64,000 bases of DNA. It comes from Neolewinella persica DSM 23188 (GTDB taxonomy: Bacteria > Bacteroidota > Bacteroidia > Chitinophagales > Saprospiraceae). A program made the translations under genes and the position numbers. Location of the stretch: positions 193,399 through 257,398 of the forward strand of contig NZ_KB890413.1 in assembly GCF_000373105.1 (NCBI RefSeq). Direction: 5' to 3'. Shown piece after piece: positions 33,310 to 42,186 of this stretch (its first letter is position 1; every line of letters begins with the position of its first letter). A model generated the notes under the pieces. That model did no database searches, had not been told where the DNA came from, and saw only the letters and a program-made list of their open reading frames with translations.

Positions 33310-33330
33310 GGCGCGGCCGCAGGTGCAAAG
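33310..33330 (-). repeat. Element A single copy (A12)
   Basis: GGCGCGGCCGCAGGTGCAAA on the plus strand, matching the consensus core exactly in the minus direction. It is 25 bp after the barrel gene and next to a hairpin (33344-33382). Confidence 0.85.
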
Positions 33331-33343
33331 TGAGTTAATCGGC

Positions 33344-33386
33344 AAGGAGGCGATGTGGACATACTGTCTGCATCGCCTCCTTCTTT
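33344..33386 (+). terminator. Terminator after the DUF3078 gene
   Basis: 12-bp stem AAGGAGGCGATG / CATCGCCTCCTT, 15-nt loop, followed by CTTTG. The left arm overlaps the T/C arm of element A12. Confidence 0.65.
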
Positions 33387-33536
33387 GTAGCCTGATTGAT
33401 TTTAAACCGTTTCGGTTGTCTCCTGGCCTAAAGGCCTAAAACCTTCACGTCCTGAAGGCCGGGCAACCGGCCCGGCCGCCAACACGTAGAAACCTCACCC
33501 AAATTTCATCCGTACCTTGGCGCAAATCCTCCCAGC

Positions 33537-34472
33537 ATGACACACCTACGGGCCAACGGAAAGCTTTTGCTTACGGCGGAATACTTCGTTCTCGACGGGG
33601 TACCGGCGCTTGCGGTACCGACCAGAGCCGGTCAAAGAATGACGGCTTCGCCAACTAAGCCGGAGGCAGAACACGACCTATACTGGCGGGCTTATGACGC
33701 GGCTGGAGAAGGGTGGTTCAGCCATGCGTTTGACCGGCACGAATGGTCCGGGCCATCTCATCAAACTAAAGAGCAAAAGGAAGACACCGCCACCAGAATA
33801 GTCCAAATACTGCGCGCCGCAGAGACCCTACGGCCTGGTTGTACGAGCCATATTAATGGTCTTGAAGTAACAACCTACCTGGAGTTCGATCAAGCATGGG
33901 GGTTGGGGAGTAGCTCTACCCTGATCGCCATGGTGGCTGATTGGCTGGAGGTAAATCCTTATGCTTTATTAGAAAAAACCTTCGGAGGGAGTGGCTACGA
34001 TCTGGCATGTGCCGTAGCTGCAGGCCCGATTTTGTACGAAAGAAATGGTATTACTCCCAAGGTAACTGAATTGGATTGGAACCCTGCCTGGACAAGCCAA
34101 ACCTACTTCGTGTACCGCAACCAGAAGCAGAACAGCCGGGAAGGTATCCGGGCGTACCGGGAGCAGACCGTCAGCTCGTCAGTAAAGGAAGAAATCAGCG
34201 GCATCACCACTGCTCTTTTATCCCCTACCCTGCACCTGCGCGCCGCCGCCCAACTGCTCCACCGCCATGAGGCCATTGTAGCTCAAACGCTGGGGCTGCC
34301 AACAGTCCAGGATGAGTTATTTACCGATTTTCCCGGCCAACTGAAAAGCCTTGGTGCCTGGGGCGGGGATTTCATCTGGGCGCTGAGTGAAGAAAGTGAG
34401 GAAAAAGTACGTCGGTATTTCAACGAGCGGGGGTACGAGACGGTTATTAGCTACAACAACATGGTGCTTTAA
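33537..34472 (+). CDS. GYDIA-type GHMP kinase
   Basis: 311 aa. A GHMP-superfamily small-molecule kinase related to mevalonate kinases: KLLLTAEYFVLDGVPALAVP at the N-terminus, the phosphate-binding WGLGSSSTLIAMVADWL, and FGGSGYDLACAVAAGPILY, the GYDIA signature (here GYDLA). In Bacteroidota these kinases sit in or near mevalonate-pathway genes, but none is adjacent here. Substrate therefore uncertain. A TACCTTGG box at about 33515 could be the promoter. Confidence 0.9.
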   Translation: MTHLRANGKLLLTAEYFVLDGVPALAVPTRAGQRMTASPTKPEAEHDLYWRAYDAAGEGWFSHAFDRHEWSGPSHQTKEQKEDTATRIVQILRAAETLRPGCTSHINGLEVTTYLEFDQAWGLGSSSTLIAMVADWLEVNPYALLEKTFGGSGYDLACAVAAGPILYERNGITPKVTELDWNPAWTSQTYFVYRNQKQNSREGIRAYREQTVSSSVKEEISGITTALLSPTLHLRAAAQLLHRHEAIVAQTLGLPTVQDELFTDFPGQLKSLGAWGGDFIWALSEESEEKVRRYFNERGYETVISYNNMVL

Positions 34473-34556
34473 GCTAATTGGTGGTATACCTACCAAGGCA
34501 CCAACAACCGATTTACGGGTATATCTCACCATATACCATTAACCCCTGCTTCCTCT

Positions 34557-35288
34557 ATGCCCAAATGGAAACCAGCCATCATCCGCCGTATCGAACAGCG
34601 GACCCCCACCGTCCGCAGTTTCTGGCTAGAACTCCCAGACCGGGAATCCCTTGACTATCTCCCCGGCCAGTTCCTTACCCTCGACCTGCCAATCGGTGAG
34701 ACCCGCCGCGACGGCTGGCGCAGCTATTCCATCGCCGCTGCACCCGATGGCTCCAACCAGGCAGAACTCTGCATCGTTAAACTTCCCGGCGGCAAAGGCA
34801 CCGGCTACCTTTTCGAAGGCGCCGACCTCGGCTCAGAAGTAATGACCAAGGAACCCGCCGGTGTTTTCACACTGCCCGCGGCTCCCCTCACACAAGATGT
34901 CGTGATGATCTGTACTGGCACTGGAGTGGCTCCCTTTCGCGCCATGCTACAGGAGCGTCTGGCCACCGAATCCGTCCACTTCCACCTCATCTTCGGCTGC
35001 CGCACGGCGGCAGATATCCTCTACCTCGATGAATTCGCGGCCATGGCGCAAGCGCACGACAACTTCACCTATTCCGTCGCCCTGAGCCGGGAGAACGACG
35101 TCTCATTGCCCGGCGTTGAGACCTCCAACGGCTACGTCCACCCCGTTTACGAAAAGGCTTATGCCAACCTTCGCGAGGATGTCAAATTCTACCTCTGCGG
35201 CTGGGCCGTGATGGTGGATGAGGCTAAGGAAAGGTTGCTGAATATGGGGTATCCGGCGGGACAGATTGTGGAGGAGTTGTATGGGTGA
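34557..35288 (+). CDS. Ferredoxin-NADP reductase-type FAD oxidoreductase
   Basis: 243 aa. The FAD domain has the RxYS motif in DGWRSYSIAAAPDG and GKGTGYLFEGADLG; the NAD(P) domain has VVMICTGTGVAPFRAMLQE, LIFGCRTAADILYLDEF and the C-terminal YLCGWAVMVDEAKERL. No iron-sulfur or haem domain is attached, so it must pass electrons to a separate partner. The adjacent molybdenum enzyme (35378-38110, opposite strand) could be one, which is only inference. Confidence 0.9.
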   Translation: MPKWKPAIIRRIEQRTPTVRSFWLELPDRESLDYLPGQFLTLDLPIGETRRDGWRSYSIAAAPDGSNQAELCIVKLPGGKGTGYLFEGADLGSEVMTKEPAGVFTLPAAPLTQDVVMICTGTGVAPFRAMLQERLATESVHFHLIFGCRTAADILYLDEFAAMAQAHDNFTYSVALSRENDVSLPGVETSNGYVHPVYEKAYANLREDVKFYLCGWAVMVDEAKERLLNMGYPAGQIVEELYG

Positions 35289-35377
35289 TGAAGCATGCCG
35301 TCGGAAACAGGTTCTGAGGAAACCTTCCAGCTAATGGTCCGTAGAGCCTGAATTTTCCGGTGGGTTGAGACAAACCA

Positions 35378-37645
35378 CTAGCCCAACAAATCCTGCCCTC
35401 CTAAAAACGGTTGCTTGTACTTCCGCTTACCCGAAGCCTTGTACAGCGCATTCGCGATCGCTCCGAATACCGGTGGAAAGGGAGGCTCTCCCAGTCCCGT
35501 TGGATCAATGTCGCTTTTCACAAAGTGAACCTCGATCTTCCTGGGCGCTTCCCCCATGCGAATCATTCGGTACTGGTGGAAATTGTTCTTATCCGGCACG
35601 CCGTCGGTAAAGGTCATCTCTCCAAACAGCGCGTTGCCAACCCCGTCTACGATACCGCCTTCGGCCATATTGACCGCTGCGTCCGGATTGACAACAATGC
35701 CGCAGTCGATCGCGCAGGTTACTTTTTGCACGGTAGGTTTGTCGTCTTCAACGGTCAGTTCCAGTACGTGGGCAGCGTAGGAGTGGTGGCAGAAATAGGC
35801 CGAAACGCCCCGGTGAACATCCGGTTTTTTCTGATCCCATCCTGCTTTTTCCCGCACTAGTTTCAGCACACCGGCGTAGCGGGCGGGGTCGTAATCGTTC
35901 TTGTCACCGACCGGATCGGTCGCGGCACGCTGTAATAACTCCAGCCGGAACGATATGGGGTCCTTCCCCATAGCTTCGGCCAGTTCATCGAGGAACGATT
36001 GCTCGGCCCCAGCCATAAAGTTGGAACGGGGCGCCCGGAACGCGCCAATGGTAATGTTGGAATCCAGCGTCCAGTCTTCCGCCAGGTAATTATCGATGGC
36101 TCCGGCCGGAAAACGGTTGGCGTACAAGGGGCTCTCGGGAATACCCCCGGCCTTGACGTGGAACGCCAACAAATTACCGGCGCCGTCCAGCGCGGCGCGG
36201 TAAGTAGCCTGGTAGGCCGGCCGGTAAACGCCGTTGGTCATATCGTCTTCCCGGGTGTAGATCAGCTTTACGGGAGTTTTCACACGCTGAGCGATAAGCG
36301 CGGCCTCCAACAGGTAATGAGAGTAGCCCCGCCGGCCAAAACCACCGCCCATCCGGAGCATTTCAATCTCAATATTTTCTACGGGAATGTCCATCCTGGC
36401 GGCAATCGTCGGCTCGATCAGACCCGGTGCCTGCATCGGCCCGGCAATCCACACCTTATCTCCCTCCACCCGGGCCAGACAGTTGATCGGCTCCATACAG
36501 TTGTGGGCCAGAAACGGGGCGCTGTAGCTCCGCTCAATCACCCGCTCGGCGGAGGCAAAAGCCGCCTGTGGATCGCCGTCTTTGCGGACAACCCTACCCG
36601 ACCGGCCAGCCGCCTCGTTCATCCGCGCCCGGTGATCTTCAGTGCTCTCCATCCCCGCCGGAACGTTCCGGCTCGTATTCGCCCCGCCAAATAAGCCTCC
36701 TACGGTTTCGGTATAGGCTTCCAAAGGTTGCCAGTCGACCAGAATCGCTTTTTTGGCGTTCATCACCTCCCAGGTGCTGGCCCCCACGATGGCCACCAGT
36801 TCCGGAAAGGCGTTGGTGTCGAAGAAGCCCTTCTGGAAGTCGTCTTTGTAAGTTTTGATGCTAAACACCTCCCTGATGCCGGGCATAGCCTTGACGTCTT
36901 CCAGGTTGCGGATGCTCCCAAAGCGCTGCCCGAAAGAAGGCGGGTGAACGACCATGGCCACCAGCTGGCCTTCCTCGTAGCGATCCATCGCGTACAGCGG
37001 CTCACCACTTACGATCTTGCGGGCGTCGACGTTCTTTTTGGAATTGCCGATGATGGTGAAGTCCTTTACCGCCTTCAGTTCGACCTCCTTGGGGACCGGA
37101 AAGCTCCCGGCCAGTTCCGCCATTTCGCCGTAGCTGGCCGAGCGGTCACTGGACTTGTGGTACAATATTCCTGCGGCGGTGGTCACTTCCGCTAACGGGA
37201 CCGACCAGGTTTGCGCCGCCGCTTCCCGGAGCATGTGCCGGGCCGCCGCGCCTGCGGTTCGCAGGCCTTCCCAGCGTGTTCTGATTCCGAGACTGCCGCC
37301 GGTGAACTGAAAGCCATATTTGTCGGCATTGAAGGGCGCTTGCTCGGAGATGACGTTCTCCCAGTCCGCGTCCAATTCCTCGGCCACGATCATGGGCATG
37401 GAGGTTTTGACGTTTTGGCCGAACTCCGGGTTGGGCGTTCGGATGGTTACCGTTCCGTTCTCCCCGATCTTAAGGTAGGCGTTGATTTCGTACCAGTTGT
37501 CGGGCAGGACGGGGCCGGTAGCCATTTTAGTTTCCGCCGGGCGGCAGCCGGACAGCCAGTTGAAACCCAGCACCAGACCGCCACCGGTTACGGCAACGGA
37601 TTTGAGGAAAGACCGGCGGTTATAACTTGTTCTTACTTTGGTCAT
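35378..37645 (-). CDS. Xanthine-dehydrogenase-family molybdopterin-binding subunit, Tat-exported
   Basis: 755 aa. A Tat signal (NRRSFLKSVAVTGGGLVLGF) followed by a cysteine (WLSGC) precedes the catalytic subunit of the isoquinoline-1-oxidoreductase/aldehyde-dehydrogenase group. Moco-binding motifs include AHNCMEPINCLARVEG, RMGGGFGRRGYSHYLLEAAL and GAFRAPRSNFMAGAEQSF; the C-terminal catalytic glutamate region is VDPTGLGEPPFPPVFGAIAN-like (GLGEPP). It would oxidise an aldehyde or N-heterocycle in the periplasm. The small 2Fe-2S subunit is encoded 6 bp upstream; no cytochrome or FAD subunit is adjacent. Confidence 0.93.
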   Translation of the reverse strand: MTKVRTSYNRRSFLKSVAVTGGGLVLGFNWLSGCRPAETKMATGPVLPDNWYEINAYLKIGENGTVTIRTPNPEFGQNVKTSMPMIVAEELDADWENVISEQAPFNADKYGFQFTGGSLGIRTRWEGLRTAGAAARHMLREAAAQTWSVPLAEVTTAAGILYHKSSDRSASYGEMAELAGSFPVPKEVELKAVKDFTIIGNSKKNVDARKIVSGEPLYAMDRYEEGQLVAMVVHPPSFGQRFGSIRNLEDVKAMPGIREVFSIKTYKDDFQKGFFDTNAFPELVAIVGASTWEVMNAKKAILVDWQPLEAYTETVGGLFGGANTSRNVPAGMESTEDHRARMNEAAGRSGRVVRKDGDPQAAFASAERVIERSYSAPFLAHNCMEPINCLARVEGDKVWIAGPMQAPGLIEPTIAARMDIPVENIEIEMLRMGGGFGRRGYSHYLLEAALIAQRVKTPVKLIYTREDDMTNGVYRPAYQATYRAALDGAGNLLAFHVKAGGIPESPLYANRFPAGAIDNYLAEDWTLDSNITIGAFRAPRSNFMAGAEQSFLDELAEAMGKDPISFRLELLQRAATDPVGDKNDYDPARYAGVLKLVREKAGWDQKKPDVHRGVSAYFCHHSYAAHVLELTVEDDKPTVQKVTCAIDCGIVVNPDAAVNMAEGGIVDGVGNALFGEMTFTDGVPDKNNFHQYRMIRMGEAPRKIEVHFVKSDIDPTGLGEPPFPPVFGAIANALYKASGKRKYKQPFLGGQDLLG

Positions 37646-37651
37646 GGTGGC

Positions 37652-38110
37652 TTAGCTTTTAGTGGCGGCGGTTTTGATGGCGGCTTTGATTCTTGTGTAG
37701 GTTCCGCAACGGCAGATGTTACCCGCCATCATAGCGTCAATGTCTTCATCCGTTGGATTGGGGGTGTCGCTTAGTAGTGCGGCGGCGTTCATGATCTGGC
37801 CCGCCTGGCAGTACCCGCACTGCGGAACGTCGTGTTCCAACCAGGCTTCCTGCAGCGGATGGTCGTTGTTCTCAGACAGCCCTTCGATGGTCGTTACGGA
37901 TTGCTCTCCCACCTGGCTGACTGGCAACACGCAGGAACGCATCGCAACACCATCGAGGTGTACGGTACAGGCCCCGCACTGGGCCATGCCGCATCCGTAT
38001 TTGGTGCCGATCAGGCGCAGGTGGTCTCTCAGTACCCAAAGTAGTGGCGTGGTGGCGTCAACGTCGACGCTCCGTGTGGCTCCGTTAATGGAAAGATTGT
38101 ATTTTGACAT
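37652..38110 (-). CDS. 2Fe-2S subunit of the molybdenum hydroxylase
   Basis: 152 aa, CoxS/IorA type. The plant-ferredoxin-type cluster is bound by [20 protein letters not shown] (C..C..C) plus a later cysteine, and the second cluster by [15 protein letters not shown] and [12 protein letters not shown]. No signal peptide, so it would be carried across the membrane with the Tat-bearing large subunit. It is the first gene of a two-gene operon; 6 bp separate it from the large subunit gene. Confidence 0.95.
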   Translation of the reverse strand: MSKYNLSINGATRSVDVDATTPLLWVLRDHLRLIGTKYGCGMAQCGACTVHLDGVAMRSCVLPVSQVGEQSVTTIEGLSENNDHPLQEAWLEHDVPQCGYCQAGQIMNAAALLSDTPNPTDEDIDAMMAGNICRCGTYTRIKAAIKTAATKS

Positions 38111-38226
38111 GATGAATCTTTTGTAGTCCTGTAAAGATATAATAGGACGGGTAATTGCCTTGAGTGCTTGGCGGGTGCTTATAATTTAGACGCGGTCCTA
38201 TCCCCCTTTTGCTCCATCGACCAATG

Positions 38227-38246
38227 TTTGCACCTGCGGCCGCGCC
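38227..38246 (+). repeat. Element A single copy (A13) abutting the mfd stop codon
   Basis: TTTGCACCTGCGGCCGCGCC, a perfect consensus core, with arm TTTTGCTCCATCGACC just before it. Its last base is the first base of the minus-strand mfd TAG (38248-38246). Confidence 0.87.
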
Positions 38247-41200
38247 TACTTAACCAACTCCTCCCCCCGCATCTCTTCCACCACCTTCTCCGTCTTAACC
38301 GCCAGCCCCTCCAACACATCCTGCGCCTGAGCAAGCGATTTCACATTCTCCTTACTCAACGATAAGCGGCGTGGCGTCTGCTTCAGCTGGAGGCCGCGCA
38401 GCAGGCCTTCGTTGGCGATGATGCCGGAGAGCGCCTTGAAGGCGTCGGAGTCGTAATACATCGACTGGGCGTCTTCAACGAAGAGCAGGAGCAAGCGATT
38501 ATTCTTAAGTACCAACCGTTCAAAGCCCAATCGTCGGCACAGCCAGCGCAGCCTCAAACCGTCAAAGAGTTCTTCCACCTCCTGCGGGATCTTCCCGAAA
38601 CGATCCACCAGGCTTTTGGCGAAAGTCTCCAAACCTTCCTCGTCCGGAATACTGTCCAAAGTCTGGTATAATCGTAGCCGCTCGGCGGTCGACTCCACGT
38701 AGTTGGTCGGGATCAACATTTCAGTGTCCGTCTCAATGTTAACTTCACGGACGAAGTCGCTCACCTCCGTCAATTGATCGGCAAAGACATCCCTAAATTC
38801 CCCTTGCTTAAGTTCGCGTACGGCCTCTTCCAGAATCCGCTGGTAAGTTTCGTACCCCATATCGGCGATAAAACCTGACTGTTCTCCACCCAGGAGGTTA
38901 CCCGCGCCCCGGATGTCGAGGTCCTTCATCGCAATGTTAAAGCCGGAGCCCAGGTCGCTGTATTCTTCCAACGTCCGCAGGCGCTTTCGCGCCTCCGGGG
39001 TAAGCACGCTCAGTGGCGGCGCAATCAGGTAACAGTAAGCCTTCTTGTTAGAACGCCCTACCCTGCCACGCAGCTGGTGCAAATCCGATAGCCCGAACTG
39101 GTGAGAATTATTGATAATGATGGTGTTGGCATTGGAAATATCGAGCCCCGTTTCAATGATGTTCGTGCAAACCAGCACGTCAAACTTCCGGTCGATGAAT
39201 TCGATCAACGTTTGTTCCAACAGTTTCGGGTCCATTTGTCCGTGGGCTTTGGCAAACTGTACGTCGGGGCACAACCGGCGCAACAGCACCAGCATATCGT
39301 CGAGGCTTTTGACCCGGTTGTGGACGAAGAAGGCCTGCCCGCCCCGGTAAACCTCATTTTCGATCGACTCCTTGATCACCTCTTCGTTGAACTGCCGCAC
39401 CTCGGTATGAATCGGTTGCCGGTTAGGCGGAGCCGTGCGGAGCACGCTCATGTCGCGCGCATTCATCAGGCTGAACTGCATCGTCCGCGGAATCGGTGTC
39501 GCCGTCAGCGTCAACGTATCAACATTCACCTGGATGGCCCGAAGCTTTTCCTTGGCCTTTACACCAAACTTCTGCTCCTCATCAATGACCAGTAAGCCAA
39601 GATCCTTGAATTTTACTTTGTTACTCAGAATGGCGTGGGTACCGATCAGCAGATCGATTTCTCCGGATTCCAGCCGTTTGTAAATGGCCGTTTTTTCTTT
39701 GGCTGACCGGAAACGGTTGACGTAATCAACCGTCAAGCCGAAAGGCTCTAACCGTTCTTTGAAAACGCGGAAGTGTTGGAGCGCGAGGATAGTGGTTGGC
39801 ACGAGTACGGCCACCTGTTTGCCGTCTTCGGCTGCCTTAAAGGCCGCCCGCAGGGCGATCTCCGTTTTGCCGAAGCCTACGTCGCCGCAGATCAACCGGT
39901 CCATCGGACTGGCCTTCATCATGTCCTGCTTTACGGCATTAGTGGCCGAAAGCTGATCGGGAGTGTCTTCGTAAATGAAACTGGCCTCCAATTCATTCTG
40001 CAGGTGACCATCGGGCGGGAAGGCGTGGCCGGGCGTGGCTTTGCGCTTGGCGTAGAGCTTGATCAGCTCTCCCGCCATGTCCTTCATCTTTTTCTTCGTC
40101 CGCGTCTTCATGTTCTTCCATGACTCGCCACCGATTTTGTCGAGGCGTGGAAGGCTGCCATCCTTTCCGCTGTACTTACTGAGCTTGTGCAGGCTGTTGA
40201 TACCTACATAAAGGATGTCATTGTTTTTGTAAACCAAACGGACGCTTTCCTGAGTGCGCCCGCCAATGTCCAGTTTCTCCAGACCGGAGAACCGGCCGAC
40301 GCCATGGTCGAGGTGAACCACCAGGTCGCCCGTGGTCAGGTCACGGAGCATGCGCAGGTTGAGGGCTTTGTCTTTGGTAAACCCTTTCCGGAGGCGATAC
40401 CGGTGGTACCGCTCAAATATCTGGTGGTCCGTGTAGCAAGCGAGTTGCATATCGGGATCGATGAAACCTGCGTGGATGGCTACGGGAATTGGTTCCCAGC
40501 GTACGCCCGCATTCAGGTCCTTGAAGATGGAGTAAAAGCGCTCAATCTGTTTGGCATTATCGGTGAAGATCAGGTTAGTGAGTCCACCGGAGGTATTTTC
40601 CAGCAGGTTCCTGATCAGCAGGTCAAAATTCTTATTGAAGCTCGGTTGTGGTTTTGCCCGGCAGTCGATCGTATGGCCGACCGGAACAGACTGCTTATAA
40701 TTGGTAAAGAAAACCAACGGCTTCTCGCGTACGTCTTCCAGTACCTCTCCGGGGCGGATAAAGGCACGGTCACGAAAGATCGCTGCCAGTTCCTTGTCCT
40801 CGATCAAGGTCAGGTTTTGCCCGAATTCGCCCGCACGTTTGAAACATTCGTTGAGTTTGTCCATCAGCATCTGGAAGTCCTTCATCCAGATGGTGGTATT
40901 CTCGGGCAGCACTTCAAAAATACTCGTCTTTTGCTCCCGTTCGAACTTGGTATTAATGTTAGGGATGATGCTGACGTATTCGACGTTATCCACCGATAAC
41001 TGTTGCAACGGATCGAAGGTACGGATGCTCTCGATCTCCTCGTCAAAAAGCTCGATCCGATAGGGGTACTCGTTGCCGTAGCTGAAGATATCGATGATCC
41101 CTCCCCTGATGCTGAACTGACCGGGTTCATACACGAATTCCTGCCGTTTGAACCCGTACTCCACCAATACGGTGATAATGGTGTCAACGTCAAGGTCTTC

Positions 41201-41662
41201 TCCCTTGGTCAACTCAATCCGGCTTTTTACCAGTTCCTGCGGGGCTACCACCTGCTCAAAGAGGGCTTCGGGGTAAGTCACCACTATTTCCCCTTTTGAT
41301 TTGGAGTGCGTCAGGTAGTTGATCGTTTCGGTACGTAGCAGTACGTTGGTCGGATCCAATACTTCGAAATAAAGCGGGCGACGGAAGCTGTCGGGCAGCA
41401 AGCGCACCTGTTTTTTCGGCAGGAGTGCGGCGATGGAATTCTGGATATAGGCTGCTTCTTCCTTGTCGGTGGCGACGACGAGGTAATGACCACCGGCGTG
41501 CCGGTAGGTGGCGGCAATGAGGAAGCTTTCGAGACTTCCGGCAAGGCCCTTGACTTGCAGGCGGGGCGCACTGGTCTCGGAACAGAACCGGGCAATTTCG
41601 GCAATGCGGGGGCTGTCTGCGTAACGTTGGAGCAGCTGTTCGGCGGGGTTGGAGAGGGACAT
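38246..41662 (-). CDS. mfd: Transcription-repair coupling factor
   Basis: 1138 aa from ATG 41662. It removes stalled RNA polymerase and recruits UvrA. The UvrB-like damage-recognition part includes YEPGQFSIRGGIIDIFSYGN; the RNA-polymerase-interacting CarD-like domain has LVVHLDHGVGRFSGLEKLDI; the translocase motor has GDVGFGKTEIALRAAF (Walker A), VIDEEQKFG (DEEQ) and LRGRVGRSNKKAYCYL (motif VI). Reading further upstream to 41752 translates element A14. The gene is bracketed by inverted element A copies, one touching the stop and one 56 bp upstream of the start. Confidence 0.97.
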   Translation of the reverse strand: MSLSNPAEQLLQRYADSPRIAEIARFCSETSAPRLQVKGLAGSLESFLIAATYRHAGGHYLVVATDKEEAAYIQNSIAALLPKKQVRLLPDSFRRPLYFEVLDPTNVLLRTETINYLTHSKSKGEIVVTYPEALFEQVVAPQELVKSRIELTKGEDLDVDTIITVLVEYGFKRQEFVYEPGQFSIRGGIIDIFSYGNEYPYRIELFDEEIESIRTFDPLQQLSVDNVEYVSIIPNINTKFEREQKTSIFEVLPENTTIWMKDFQMLMDKLNECFKRAGEFGQNLTLIEDKELAAIFRDRAFIRPGEVLEDVREKPLVFFTNYKQSVPVGHTIDCRAKPQPSFNKNFDLLIRNLLENTSGGLTNLIFTDNAKQIERFYSIFKDLNAGVRWEPIPVAIHAGFIDPDMQLACYTDHQIFERYHRYRLRKGFTKDKALNLRMLRDLTTGDLVVHLDHGVGRFSGLEKLDIGGRTQESVRLVYKNNDILYVGINSLHKLSKYSGKDGSLPRLDKIGGESWKNMKTRTKKKMKDMAGELIKLYAKRKATPGHAFPPDGHLQNELEASFIYEDTPDQLSATNAVKQDMMKASPMDRLICGDVGFGKTEIALRAAFKAAEDGKQVAVLVPTTILALQHFRVFKERLEPFGLTVDYVNRFRSAKEKTAIYKRLESGEIDLLIGTHAILSNKVKFKDLGLLVIDEEQKFGVKAKEKLRAIQVNVDTLTLTATPIPRTMQFSLMNARDMSVLRTAPPNRQPIHTEVRQFNEEVIKESIENEVYRGGQAFFVHNRVKSLDDMLVLLRRLCPDVQFAKAHGQMDPKLLEQTLIEFIDRKFDVLVCTNIIETGLDISNANTIIINNSHQFGLSDLHQLRGRVGRSNKKAYCYLIAPPLSVLTPEARKRLRTLEEYSDLGSGFNIAMKDLDIRGAGNLLGGEQSGFIADMGYETYQRILEEAVRELKQGEFRDVFADQLTEVSDFVREVNIETDTEMLIPTNYVESTAERLRLYQTLDSIPDEEGLETFAKSLVDRFGKIPQEVEELFDGLRLRWLCRRLGFERLVLKNNRLLLLFVEDAQSMYYDSDAFKALSGIIANEGLLRGLQLKQTPRRLSLSKENVKSLAQAQDVLEGLAVKTEKVVEEMRGEELVK

Positions 41663-41717
41663 CTTGGTAAGTAACCTATGGGAAGGGGGTTCGGTTCCGT
41701 AGGGGCAGGCTTTTTTT

Positions 41718-41737
41718 GGCGCGAACGCGGGTGCAAG
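41718..41737 (-). repeat. Element A single copy (A14) upstream of mfd
   Basis: Plus strand GGCGCGAACGCGGGTGCAAG preceded by TTTTTTT; minus reading has GTACCTCCTCCTTGCACCCG. In frame with upstream codons it would read MYLLLAPAFAP, close to a signal-peptide start, but the family start of Mfd is downstream. Confidence 0.8.
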
Positions 41738-42186
41738 GAGGAGGTACATCAACGACCAGTGCGAAGATGGCGCGATATCGTTTGCGCAAAAAACTTAACC
41801 TCTCTTCCACTGACGACATTATCGCTTTTCTTCGGGAGATATAATGAAGCATGGTGTAAACGAAAAAAATGTTAGCCACGCCATCGTTTTCGCTTTGAGC
41901 AGACTTTCGCAGGATTCAATAAAAATTTTGCAAAGTGGAAAAAGACAAGAGAAAATTCCACACCGATTGACGAAACCAATAAATAATTGGATTCCTACCA
42001 TTAACACGTTGCCACCTATTTCGTTAAATTGTTTTTTCGCACCTTTAGATTTGGCCATAGGCAGCGAACGCAAAATTAAAAGCGTTTCGACTTTATGCTA
42101 TTGGTATTTACTTGTAGTAAAATATCATGTCTGGCAACGCCTGTTGGCCACGAATTTTCTCTCACTAATCCAAATCACCAAAGTAT
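41738..42186. other. Long AT-rich leader before the susC-like gene
   Basis: 449 bp with GC well below its neighbours between 41860 and 42160. A TAGATTTG box at 42046-42053 fits the -7 consensus and would give a leader of about 130 nt. Short frames on both strands (e.g. from 41844 and from 42073) show no domain or codon pattern. Probably promoter plus untranslated leader of the SusCD operon. Confidence 0.45.

Noticed and set aside
41663-41752. Longer N-terminus of Mfd (MMYLLLAPAF...)
   Set aside because: Mfd is cytosolic and needs no signal peptide; these codons are element A14.
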